A stretch of 5,657 nt of DNA from UBA822 sp036336795 (GTDB lineage Bacteria; Gemmatimonadota; Gemmatimonadetes; Longimicrobiales; Gaopeijiaceae): the NCBI GenBank assembly GCA_036336795.1, contig JAYZFL010000001.1, positions 1 through 5,657 on the forward strand, read 5' to 3'. Below, one piece after another: positions 1-5,549 of this stretch. A program made the translations under genes and the position numbers. The notes under the pieces were generated by a model. It searched no databases, was not told where the DNA came from, and saw only the letters and a list, made by a program, of their open reading frames with translations. The first letter of the stretch is position 1. Every line of letters begins with the position of its first letter.

Positions 1-474
1 GTCACCATCATTCGGTCGACCAACGTGTACGGACCTCACCAGCAACTCTTCAAGATCATACCGCGCACTGCGATCTACCTGAAGTTGGGAAGGACCCTCG
101 AGCTCCACGGAGGTGGACGGGCGATGAAGTCGTTCATCCATGTCCGTGATGTTGTAGCTGGAGTTCTTCGTGCGATCGAGCGCGGCACTACTGGGACGTA
201 CCACTTTACCGTGCCCAGCGACCAGAGCGTGGCAGACGTAGTGCGAGAGGTCTGCTCACGAATGGGGAGGGACTTTGATACTGCAATCCAAGTCGTTGAA
301 GAGCGGCTTGGACAGGACGCACGTTATTGGCTCGATTGTTCCACGGCCGAACGGGAGTTGGATTGGGCGCCTCAAGTGCCCTTAGGCCAGGGTATCGATG
401 AAGTGATCGAGTGGATCGAGGCCAACTGGTCGCAGATTCAGCACGAACCGCTCTCCTACGTCCACAAGGTCTGA
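1..474 (+). CDS. Sugar-nucleotide 4,6-dehydratase-like extended SDR, C-terminal part (5' end outside window)
   Basis: The reading frame is open from base 1 and ends at TGA 472-474, so this is the last ~157 residues of a protein usually about 310-350 long. The GTG at base 25 is an internal valine, not a start. The visible part opens with the stretch VTIIRSTNVYGPHQQ, the RxxNxYGPxQ segment that follows the catalytic YxxxK helix in RmlB-type dTDP-glucose 4,6-dehydratases. Next come LHGGGRAMKSFIHVRDV (substrate-domain loop and the conserved F-I-H-V-x-D) and, near the C-terminus, a DCSTAERELDWAPQ stretch like the RmlB D-x-S-K-x-x-x-E-L-G-W-x-P motif. The Rossmann nucleotide-binding half and the catalytic Tyr/Lys lie upstream of the window, so activity cannot be confirmed. 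The likely role is cytoplasmic conversion of an NDP-hexose to its 4-keto-6-deoxy form. The nucleotide (dTDP, CDP or GDP) cannot be read from this part, and a plain NDP-sugar epimerase is the main alternative. Confidence 0.85.
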   Translation, partial: VTIIRSTNVYGPHQQLFKIIPRTAIYLKLGRTLELHGGGRAMKSFIHVRDVVAGVLRAIERGTTGTYHFTVPSDQSVADVVREVCSRMGRDFDTAIQVVEERLGQDARYWLDCSTAERELDWAPQVPLGQGIDEVIEWIEANWSQIQHEPLSYVHKV

Positions 475-490
475 TCGGTACTTCGTTTCT

Positions 491-1372
491 ATGCCGACGC
501 CCAGGGTGACAATAGTCGGAGGCAGTGGATTTGTCGGCCAGGCTCTACTCGGAGAACTGCACGCCGAGGGAGTAGAGGCGGTTGGACTTAATTCCGACAC
601 GCTGGATCTGACGTCCCCCGACTGTCTCGATACCCTGTGCGCAGAGTTGGACAGACGAACTGTGCTCATTGTTGTTACACGCTCGCGTCACGCCCACGGT
701 TCGTTCGAGGGGTTCATGGAGGACGTGGCTATGGCCACAAACATTGCACGGGCCCTAGAGCGGTGTCCGGTTGCGCGATGTCTCTATTTCAGCAGCGTGT
801 CTGTGTATGGCGATTCCTCGACGAATTTGGAGGTCACCGAGGAGACCCCGATCGCGCCGACCAACCCATATGGGGCCGCTAAGTTTGTAGGCGAGTGCCT
901 GATCGGACAGGTTGCGCGCGAAACTGCTATCCCCTTCGTCTGTCTACGGCCGTGTAAGATCTATGGTCCGGGTGATCATCTGGAGACGTATGGTCCGGCG
1001 AGATTCATCCGATCAATGATGCTTCACGGGCAGGTGACGCTGTTCGGGGATGGGAGCGAACTCCGTGACTATGTGTTCTACCGTGATGTGGTACGCATCA
1101 CGGTTCAATTCGCTCTGGGTGATAGGGTCGGAACCTTCAACGTGGCTAGCGGCCAGAGCCATTCGTTCCAGCAGATAGTGGCGTGTGTCGCGCAACTCAC
1201 CGGGCGCGATGTCCGCATTGAATACGTTGAGCGAGATAGGCCCAAAGTGGACCAGGGTGTGAACCCTGCGAGGTTGCTGGCTGCACTGCCCGGCTTCCGT
1301 TTTACGGACCTCGAGCAAGGGCTGGCTGAAACATCCAGGTACTTCGAGACGAATCTACTCCAGAAGACGTAA
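491..1372 (+). CDS. NAD(P)-dependent extended SDR: sugar-nucleotide epimerase / 4-ketoreductase
   Basis: This 293-residue cytoplasmic enzyme has a complete extended-SDR core. The Rossmann glycine motif GGSGFVG lies at residues 10-16, the catalytic serine in FSSVSVYG at about 100-107, and the catalytic pair at Y127/K131 (YGAAK). The substrate-domain segments LRPCKIYGPGD (~152-162) and LRDYVFYRDV (~191-200) follow. The N-terminus runs from the glycine motif quickly to DTLDLTSPDCLDTL (~36-49), which resembles RmlD- and GDP-fucose-synthase-type reductases. The middle and C-terminus look more like generic NDP-sugar epimerases. The ATG at 491 gives a start five residues before the first beta strand, as expected, although no strong ribosome binding site precedes it. 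It follows the dehydratase stop by 16 bases and ends one base before the methyltransferase start. The inferred role is reduction or epimerisation of the 4-keto sugar made by its upstream neighbour. Substrate and exact chemistry are unknown. Confidence 0.85.
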   Translation: MPTPRVTIVGGSGFVGQALLGELHAEGVEAVGLNSDTLDLTSPDCLDTLCAELDRRTVLIVVTRSRHAHGSFEGFMEDVAMATNIARALERCPVARCLYFSSVSVYGDSSTNLEVTEETPIAPTNPYGAAKFVGECLIGQVARETAIPFVCLRPCKIYGPGDHLETYGPARFIRSMMLHGQVTLFGDGSELRDYVFYRDVVRITVQFALGDRVGTFNVASGQSHSFQQIVACVAQLTGRDVRIEYVERDRPKVDQGVNPARLLAALPGFRFTDLEQGLAETSRYFETNLLQKT

Positions 1373-1373
1373 A

Positions 1374-2033
1374 ATGGCCGAAATCAACCTGATGGATCAA
1401 TACCCACGGAGTCCGCGTCCGATTGAGGAACGAGCACGACTGATCACCGACGAACATCGCCGCGTTGCGCGCCAGTTCGGCAAGGAGTTCTTCGACGGGG
1501 ATCGGTTGTACGGTTATGGAGGCTACTCCTACCACCCTAGGTTCTGGCAGGCGACCGTTGAGCGCTTCCGGGACCATTATGCGCTGCGAGACGACGCTTC
1601 TATCCTGGATGTGGGGTGCGGCAAGGGGTTCATGTTGTATGACTTTAAGCAGCTCATGCCCAGTGCGAACATTGTGGGAGTCGACGTGTCCGAGTATGCG
1701 ATCGATAACGCAATGGAGGAGATGAAACCATTCCTCGAAGTGGGGGATGCCAAGGAACTTCCGTACGATGACGGCTCGTTCGATTTGGTGATCTCGATCA
1801 ATACGGCCCACAATCTTCCCCTAGGGGAGTGCAAACAGGCAATCTCGGAGGTCGAGAGGGTAAGCCGAGGAGGCTCGTTCATAATCATCGACGCCTGGCG
1901 GACAGAAGAAGAGCATGAGCGCATGCTCAAATGGAACCTGACTGCCTTGACCTATATGCATGTCGATGATTGGAAAAAGCTTTTTGAAGAGGTCGGCTAC
2001 ACGGGAGATTATTACTGGTTCATCGCCGAATAA
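1374..2033 (+). CDS. Class I SAM-dependent methyltransferase
   Basis: This is a 219-residue cytoplasmic protein with a Rossmann-type methyltransferase fold. Motif I is ILDVGCGKG at residues 77-85. The acidic residue that binds the SAM ribose is D104 in GVDVS. The adenine-side motif is GDAKELPYDDGSFDLV at ~124-139, with the following strand FIIIDAW at ~169-175. An N-terminal extension of about 75 residues, rich in Arg, Tyr and Phe (FGKEFFDGDRLYGYGGYSYHPRFW region, ~35-58), and the C-terminal EEVGYTGDYYWF (~205-216) match a methyltransferase type I remember from O-antigen-like clusters; this is recollection, not a search. The ATG at 1374 lies one base after the preceding stop, which suggests translational coupling. 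From context it could methylate a sugar hydroxyl, amine or carbon of the nucleotide-sugar or glycan. The acceptor is not predictable from sequence. Confidence 0.85.
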   Translation: MAEINLMDQYPRSPRPIEERARLITDEHRRVARQFGKEFFDGDRLYGYGGYSYHPRFWQATVERFRDHYALRDDASILDVGCGKGFMLYDFKQLMPSANIVGVDVSEYAIDNAMEEMKPFLEVGDAKELPYDDGSFDLVISINTAHNLPLGECKQAISEVERVSRGGSFIIIDAWRTEEEHERMLKWNLTALTYMHVDDWKKLFEEVGYTGDYYWFIAE

Positions 2034-2060
2034 TCCGGTGACGTAGTGATAGAAAGCTAG

Positions 2061-2069
2061 AGGAAGAGG
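2061..2069 (+). promoter_or_regulatory. Ribosome binding site of the Nudix gene
   Basis: A purine-rich AGGAAGAGG run lies five bases before the ATG at 2075. It is one of the two clearest Shine-Dalgarno sequences in the window and supports that ATG as the start. The 41-base gap before this gene is the largest upstream of the 5480-5549 gap, so independent re-initiation here is likely. Confidence 0.7.
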
Positions 2070-2074
2070 TTTAC

Positions 2075-2605
2075 ATGGATGTGCCTCGGATCGGTCCCCG
2101 GGAAGTCGTATACGAGAACAGCTATCAGCAGGTATATCGGGTACATGCTGACTTTGGCGCTTTCTCGAAGGAGTACTACGTAACCGATTACGGTTGGCGT
2201 ACTGGCCTGATCGTGGTACGAGGTGAATCCATCCTTCTAGTCCAACAGTATCGCCTCCTGATTGACGGTCCTTCCTGGGAGATACCGGGCGGTAGGGTAG
2301 ATCGGGGAGAGACACCTGAGGTGAGTGCAGTGCGAGAGTGCTTGGAAGAGACTGGGGTGCGGTGCAAGAACCTGACGCCGCTGATCACTTTCCATCCAGG
2401 ACTCGATACCTTGCATAACCCGACTCGTATATTTCTGACGCACGACTTCTCTACGACTGACCGGGAACCACAACCTAAAGAAGTGGAACGTCATGAATGG
2501 GTTCCTCTCTCTCGCTGTTTGGACATGATCAACGGCGAAGAGATGGTCGACAGCTTATCTATACTCGGACTTCTCACCTATCACTCCGTATGGAGCCGCC
2601 GTTAA
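2075..2605 (+). CDS. Nudix hydrolase, ADP-ribose/ADP-sugar pyrophosphatase type
   Basis: The 176-residue product carries a complete Nudix box, G-x5-E-x7-R-E-U-x-E-E-x-G-U. G73 and E79 open it, and R87-E88, E91-E92, G94 and V95 close it. The bulky-aliphatic position after R-E is C89. The box follows the strand and turn WEIPGG (68-73). The catalytic metal-binding glutamates E88, E91 and E92 are present. The N-terminal beta domain (about residues 10-45) and the QQYR-x5-GPSWEIPGG segment are typical of ADP-ribose pyrophosphatase-like enzymes, which cleave nucleoside-diphosphate sugars to NMP plus sugar phosphate. A proline (P108, in FHPGLD) lies about 13 residues after the box, close to the spacing used to recognise that subfamily. 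Its place in a sugar cluster suggests a nucleotide-sugar substrate, for recycling, disposal of a by-product or control of pool size. A GDP-mannose or other NDP-sugar hydrolase is an equally good reading. Its 3' end overlaps the dehydrogenase start. Confidence 0.85.
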   Translation: MDVPRIGPREVVYENSYQQVYRVHADFGAFSKEYYVTDYGWRTGLIVVRGESILLVQQYRLLIDGPSWEIPGGRVDRGETPEVSAVRECLEETGVRCKNLTPLITFHPGLDTLHNPTRIFLTHDFSTTDREPQPKEVERHEWVPLSRCLDMINGEEMVDSLSILGLLTYHSVWSRR

Positions 2606-3657
2606 CTGTGGAAACACAAGCCGCTGTCCTTTTCGAACTGGGTGAGCCGTTACGCGTTATTCAGCTCTCGACTCCCCCGCTAAAGCCGGGCCAGCTTCTT
2701 GTCGACATCGCATACAGTGGAATCTGCCATACGCAACTGCTTGAGGCCCGTGGCAAGCGAGGCGAGGACCGGTTCCTCCCACACACTCTCGGACACGAGG
2801 GCTCGGGAACAGTTCTGGAGACAGGTCCAGGTGTCGGGAAAGTCAAACCGGGGGATCGCGTGGTGCTGTCGTGGATCAAGGGTAACGGCGCTGACGTGCC
2901 ATCCACCGTTTACGGGAGTGATGAGGGGTCCATAAACTCGGGGGCTATGAGCACCTTCATGCTCCAAACCGTCACCTGCGAGAATCGGGTCACGCGGATT
3001 CCGGACGATGTCCCATTGCGTGAAGGGGCCCTCCTAGGCTGTGCGTTTCCCACAGGCGCTGGCGTTGTTTTCAACACCGCCCAAGTCGAAAAAGAGAATA
3101 GCGTAGCCATCTTTGGAGTGGGGGGAATCGGGCTGAGTGCTGTCCTTGCCGCTGCCCTCGCGGATGCATCCCAGGTGATTGCGGTTGATGTGCTGGATCA
3201 TAAACTCGAACTGGCACGCCGGGCCGGTGCTACCCACGTGGTGAACGCCCGGACCCAGGACCCGTTGGCGAGCATCCTCGAAGTCACACATGGTCGCGGG
3301 GTAGATTACTCGATCGAGGCGGCGGGCAAGCAGTCGAGCATGGCATTGGCTTTCCGCTGCGTTCGAGAGAACGGCGGACTGTGCGTGATCGCGGGGAACC
3401 TGCCCTTCGGAGAAATGCTGTCTCTTGACCACATGGAGCTGATCAGAGGGAAGAGAATTGTGGGGACGTGGGGAGGGGAGACCGTTCCGGACCGGGACAT
3501 TCCGCGATATGCGGAACTGTGCCTCGCCGGGAAGCTCAGGGCGGAACAGCTTGTCACCCACGAGTACTCCCTCGACGACGTCAACCGTGGCCTTGAGGAT
3601 CTCGAGGCGGGAGGGGTAGGGCGTGGGCTGATATGCATGACCGATGATTCCCCGTGA
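2590..3657 (+). CDS. Zinc-dependent medium-chain alcohol dehydrogenase lacking the structural zinc lobe
   Basis: Numbering is from the ATG at 2590, giving 355 residues. A GroES-like catalytic domain carries the catalytic zinc ligands C46 (SGICHTQ), H69-E70 (GHEGSG) and C151 (GCAFPTGAG). The Rossmann domain follows with GVGGIG at 176-181 and D200 ending the second strand, which favours NAD over NADP. After GDRVVLSW (88-95) the family normally has a four-cysteine structural-zinc loop. Here that region (~96-120) has no cysteine and is rewritten as a Gly/Ser-rich loop. The frame is open further upstream to 2497, but that extension lies inside the Nudix gene and looks like nothing. GTG 2608 is a serious alternative start: it gives an N-terminus M-E-T-Q-A-A-V-L-F like family members, has GGAG twelve bases upstream, and would not overlap the Nudix stop. 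The role is oxidation of an alcohol or reduction of an aldehyde or ketone, presumably on a sugar precursor. The substrate is unknown. Confidence 0.88.
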   Translation: MEPPLTVETQAAVLFELGEPLRVIQLSTPPLKPGQLLVDIAYSGICHTQLLEARGKRGEDRFLPHTLGHEGSGTVLETGPGVGKVKPGDRVVLSWIKGNGADVPSTVYGSDEGSINSGAMSTFMLQTVTCENRVTRIPDDVPLREGALLGCAFPTGAGVVFNTAQVEKENSVAIFGVGGIGLSAVLAAALADASQVIAVDVLDHKLELARRAGATHVVNARTQDPLASILEVTHGRGVDYSIEAAGKQSSMALAFRCVRENGGLCVIAGNLPFGEMLSLDHMELIRGKRIVGTWGGETVPDRDIPRYAELCLAGKLRAEQLVTHEYSLDDVNRGLEDLEAGGVGRGLICMTDDSP

Positions 3658-4214
3658 TTCAGCTCACAGAGTTGGCGCGTATGGTTGTGACCCCGCTCGT
3701 TGTTCTAGCGACCTTGATCGGGGTCATAGCATTACAGCGGGGATGGCAGGTGCTGATGAGTCGTCCCTTCCGTGTCAGTGGTCCTGGCCCGGCCGCTGCG
3801 TCTCTAATCGTGTTCGGAGTCATTGGTGTCGGCGTCCTTTGGGAAGCCACAGCTCAGATGAGCTGGCCGGGGGATGACTTGGTCAGTTTGAGGACTGGTG
3901 CTGTAGCTTTGTACGCAGCGGGTTGGCTGGTGTACGTGGAGGTTAGGTCGTTGCTCTCACGAGGGTATTCGCTGAGAATCCTCGTAGATATCCTCGAGCT
4001 AGGTGGCGGGGCTGGTTTCGAGGACCTGAAGTCCGGCTATGGCGAAGGCATGGGCGTTAGGGGACTACTCTCCAAGCGTATCGCGGGACTGGCGCGAATC
4101 GGTCTGATACGGCGCACTGCTGATCAAATCGGGCCACTCACCTCGGTTGGCAGGCTCGTGGCCCGTGCAGGTTACGGGATGCGAAGGCTCCTCCGTCTAG
4201 ACGTAGTAGGGTAG
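3654..4214 (+). CDS. Small membrane protein with C-terminal winged-helix-like domain (first of a tandem pair)
   Basis: I do not recognise this 186-residue protein as a named family. Three hydrophobic stretches fit membrane helices: about 10-28, 47-64 and 80-96. No cleavable signal peptide is evident. Residues ~105-183 are soluble and look like a winged helix: a first helix (YSLRILVDILE), a second around GFEDLKSGYG, a basic third helix LLSKRIAGLARIGLI, and a wing-like turn ending in PLTSVGRLVARA. The tail is Arg-rich. The GTG start overlaps the dehydrogenase stop in a GTGA arrangement (3654-3657), which argues for translational coupling and for this exact start. The next gene has the same layout and its C-terminal half aligns by eye. 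Possible roles, all inferred, are a membrane-bound regulator of the cluster or a membrane partner of the downstream glycosyltransferase. That it encodes a protein is likely; the function is open. Confidence 0.72.
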   Translation: MIQLTELARMVVTPLVVLATLIGVIALQRGWQVLMSRPFRVSGPGPAAASLIVFGVIGVGVLWEATAQMSWPGDDLVSLRTGAVALYAAGWLVYVEVRSLLSRGYSLRILVDILELGGGAGFEDLKSGYGEGMGVRGLLSKRIAGLARIGLIRRTADQIGPLTSVGRLVARAGYGMRRLLRLDVVG

Positions 4215-4239
4215 GAGCCTCATCAGCGTCGACATCGCT

Positions 4240-4716
4240 GTGTCGGTGACCACCGGAATGGGGATCTTCCTCATCACCCATGTCGCGGTCTGGCGGACTC
4301 TGCCCTCGGGATCTCCGCGAATCGGACTTCTGAGTGGTCTGGCAGCGATGGGTGTGGTGATTTCACTGCTCACGGTGCTGCTGGTGGGCGGTCTCCTTCC
4401 CGAACTCTTTGCGGTGGCGTCGATAGATTTCTTACTGGTGGTGCTCTATCTGTTCGTCTATGCGGGTGTTGCCCGGTCGGTATCCTTGACTCTTGTCGCG
4501 AGACTACTCGTCGAGCCTGGACACACCGTCGTTTTCGGAACGCTTTTAGATGAATACACCTCATCTTCGCGCTTCGAGGATCGCCTTCGGCTCATGGGGG
4601 AAAGTGGACTCCTGCAAATCTCAGAGGACCGCGTCGATCTGACGGTCAAAGGCGTACGTATGGCTCGTTGGGCGAGGTTCCTGGGCCGTACGGTGGGCGA
4701 CGGCCTGGTCGGTTAA
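4240..4716 (+). CDS. Small membrane protein with C-terminal winged-helix-like domain (second of a tandem pair)
   Basis: This 158-residue unrecognised protein has three probable membrane helices, about 3-19, 28-52 and 57-77. A soluble C-terminal domain follows (~80-150) of winged-helix type: helix VSLTLVARLLVE, helix FGTLLDEYTS, helix RFEDRLRLMGESGLL, then a beta-wing ending RVDLTVKGVRMARWARF. The LT-x-x-G-x-x-x-A-R pattern at the wing is shared with the preceding protein. The start is uncertain. GTG 4240 has no nearby ribosome binding site, while a GGAG at 4214-4217 sits over the upstream stop codon. The frame is open back to 4210 and the extra residues (I-S-V-D-I-A) would lengthen the first membrane helix. 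GTG 4246 and ATG 4258 are other candidates. The stop lies one base before GTG 4718 and seven before ATG 4724 of the glycosyltransferase, so the two are probably co-translated. Function unknown. Confidence 0.68.
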   Translation: MSVTTGMGIFLITHVAVWRTLPSGSPRIGLLSGLAAMGVVISLLTVLLVGGLLPELFAVASIDFLLVVLYLFVYAGVARSVSLTLVARLLVEPGHTVVFGTLLDEYTSSSRFEDRLRLMGESGLLQISEDRVDLTVKGVRMARWARFLGRTVGDGLVG

Positions 4717-4723
4717 GGTGGCT

Positions 4724-5479
4724 ATGCGAGAAGTGGAAGAAGAATCCGTCACCCTATTCGTTCCTTGCTTAAACGAGGAGCGTAATGTAGGCCTTACACT
4801 GGACAACATCGTCCAGGTAATGCGCGACTTCCGCTTTCCGTACGAAATCATCGTTGTGGACGATGCATCGAGTGACGGTACTGTGCGGGAGGCTCTTGAG
4901 CGTATCGAGCGCTATCCAGACGTGCGGTTCAACTTGATCAGGAATCGTTTTTGCCGAGGTCTGGGTAGGAACTACTTCATCGCTGCACAGCGCGCATCCT
5001 GCGAGAACTTCATGCTCGTCAACGGCGATGCAGCTGAGCCCTCCGAGGCCATTGCTTCGATCCTTTCCCACGTCGGTGAGGCTGATGCTGTCGTACCGTA
5101 CTTCGGCCTCAGCGAGACCAGGACCATTCCACGCAGGATTCTCAGCAGAACGTTTACGTTCCTAGTGAACCTGTTGAGTGGTCATGATATCCGGTACTAC
5201 AACGGGCCGGTGTTGCACAAGACTGACAACGTTCGGATGTGGTTTGCGGAGACCGCAGGATTTGGCTATCAGGCAGAGTTACTGTGTCGATTGTTGGACG
5301 AGGGTATTTCCGTGGTGGAAGTGCAAATAGCTAACAGTGATCGCGAACGCGGGGCCTCGAAGGCCTTTACGATCCCGAACCTTCTCTCAGTAGCCAACAC
5401 ACTGTTCCATATATTCCTGCGGCGTATGCAGCGCGTGGCGTTCAGGATATTGACTCCGCCCGGTACGTCCGCGAGGTAG
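4724..5479 (+). CDS. Family 2 glycosyltransferase (GT-A fold, dolichol-phosphate-mannose-synthase-like)
   Basis: From ATG 4724 the protein has 251 residues. GTG 4718 would add two. The sequence AAGGTGG (4715-4721) just before the ATG resembles a Shine-Dalgarno and favours 4724. Motifs in order, numbered from the ATG: FVPCLNEERNV at ~12-22 (P-x-L-N-E, nucleotide-binding start of GT2), YEIIVVDDASSDGT at ~40-53 (the classical V-D-D-x-S-x-D-G-T), RGLGRN at ~78-83, and LVNGDA at ~98-103, where D102 fills the metal-binding aspartate position that many relatives show as P-G-D-N. VPYF, RRILSR and RYYNGPVLH (~157-165) follow, then GFGYQAELL with an acidic residue suited to the general base, and a basic R-E-R-G-A-S-K segment near the end. 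There is no clear membrane helix, so it is probably soluble or peripheral. The likely role is transfer of a sugar from a nucleotide donor to a lipid carrier or glycan. Donor and acceptor are unknown. Confidence 0.87.
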   Translation: MREVEEESVTLFVPCLNEERNVGLTLDNIVQVMRDFRFPYEIIVVDDASSDGTVREALERIERYPDVRFNLIRNRFCRGLGRNYFIAAQRASCENFMLVNGDAAEPSEAIASILSHVGEADAVVPYFGLSETRTIPRRILSRTFTFLVNLLSGHDIRYYNGPVLHKTDNVRMWFAETAGFGYQAELLCRLLDEGISVVEVQIANSDRERGASKAFTIPNLLSVANTLFHIFLRRMQRVAFRILTPPGTSAR

Positions 5480-5495
5480 TGTTCTTGAGAACTAC
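5476..5495 (+). repeat. Imperfect inverted repeat across the glycosyltransferase stop codon
   Basis: GTTC (5481-5484) and GAAC (5489-5492) can pair around a TTGA loop. The outer GTA (5476-5478) and TAC (5493-5495) can extend the stem past a two-base bulge. It spans the TAG stop at 5477-5479. No T-run follows, so it is not a convincing rho-independent terminator. It may be chance, a weak hairpin or a binding site. Confidence 0.3.
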
Positions 5496-5517
5496 TTGGC
5501 TAACCATCATGGGGCTA

Positions 5518-5534
5518 GATCAGTAGGGTTGATC
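5518..5534 (+). repeat. Short inverted repeat in the 70-base gap before the final SDR gene
   Basis: GATCA (5518-5522) and TGATC (5530-5534) form a five-base stem around a seven-base loop, directly before the ribosome binding site of the next gene. GATCAG also occurs twice as a direct repeat (5518-5523 and 5531-5536). It is too short to call a regulatory element with confidence. Confidence 0.25.
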
Positions 5535-5545
5535 AGAGGAAAGGA
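5535..5545 (+). promoter_or_regulatory. Ribosome binding site of the final SDR gene
   Basis: AGAGGAAAGGA holds two overlapping Shine-Dalgarno-like cores, GAGG and AAGGA, ten and four bases before the GTG at 5550. It supports GTG 5550 as the start and, with the 70-base gap, suggests translation independent of the upstream gene. Confidence 0.65.
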
Positions 5546-5549
5546 AATC

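Noticed and set aside
25..27. GTG 25 as the start of a 149-residue protein
   Set aside because: The frame is open to base 1 and the upstream residues V-T-I-I-R-S-T-N complete a conserved dehydratase motif, so the gene simply enters from outside the window.
962..998. Ten-base direct repeat TATGGTCCGG at 962-971 and 989-998
   Set aside because: It is in frame and encodes two Y-G-P turns of the epimerase. Codon-level coincidence explains it.
1302..2315. Long minus-strand open frames at 1302-1811 and 1821-2315, opposite the methyltransferase and Nudix genes
   Set aside because: They lie fully opposite well-supported genes, show no recognisable domain, and are the stop-poor shadows expected at this base composition.
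2497..2589. Upstream extension of the dehydrogenase frame to ATG 2497
   Set aside because: It adds 31 residues with no family match, all inside the Nudix coding region, and would overlap it by more than 100 bases.
3034..3561. 175-codon minus-strand open frame inside the zinc dehydrogenase
   Set aside because: The sense strand has intact catalytic and Rossmann motifs. The antisense product has no coherent hydrophobic core or motif.
4240..4716. Membership of the DUF2304 family of small membrane proteins found beside glycosyltransferases
   Set aside because: Three-helix topology and context are similar, but I see no specific shared motif and the C-terminal domain here looks like a winged helix, so I do not assign it.
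5476..5495. Rho-independent terminator after the glycosyltransferase
   Set aside because: The stem is short and bulged, not GC-rich, and no T-run follows.
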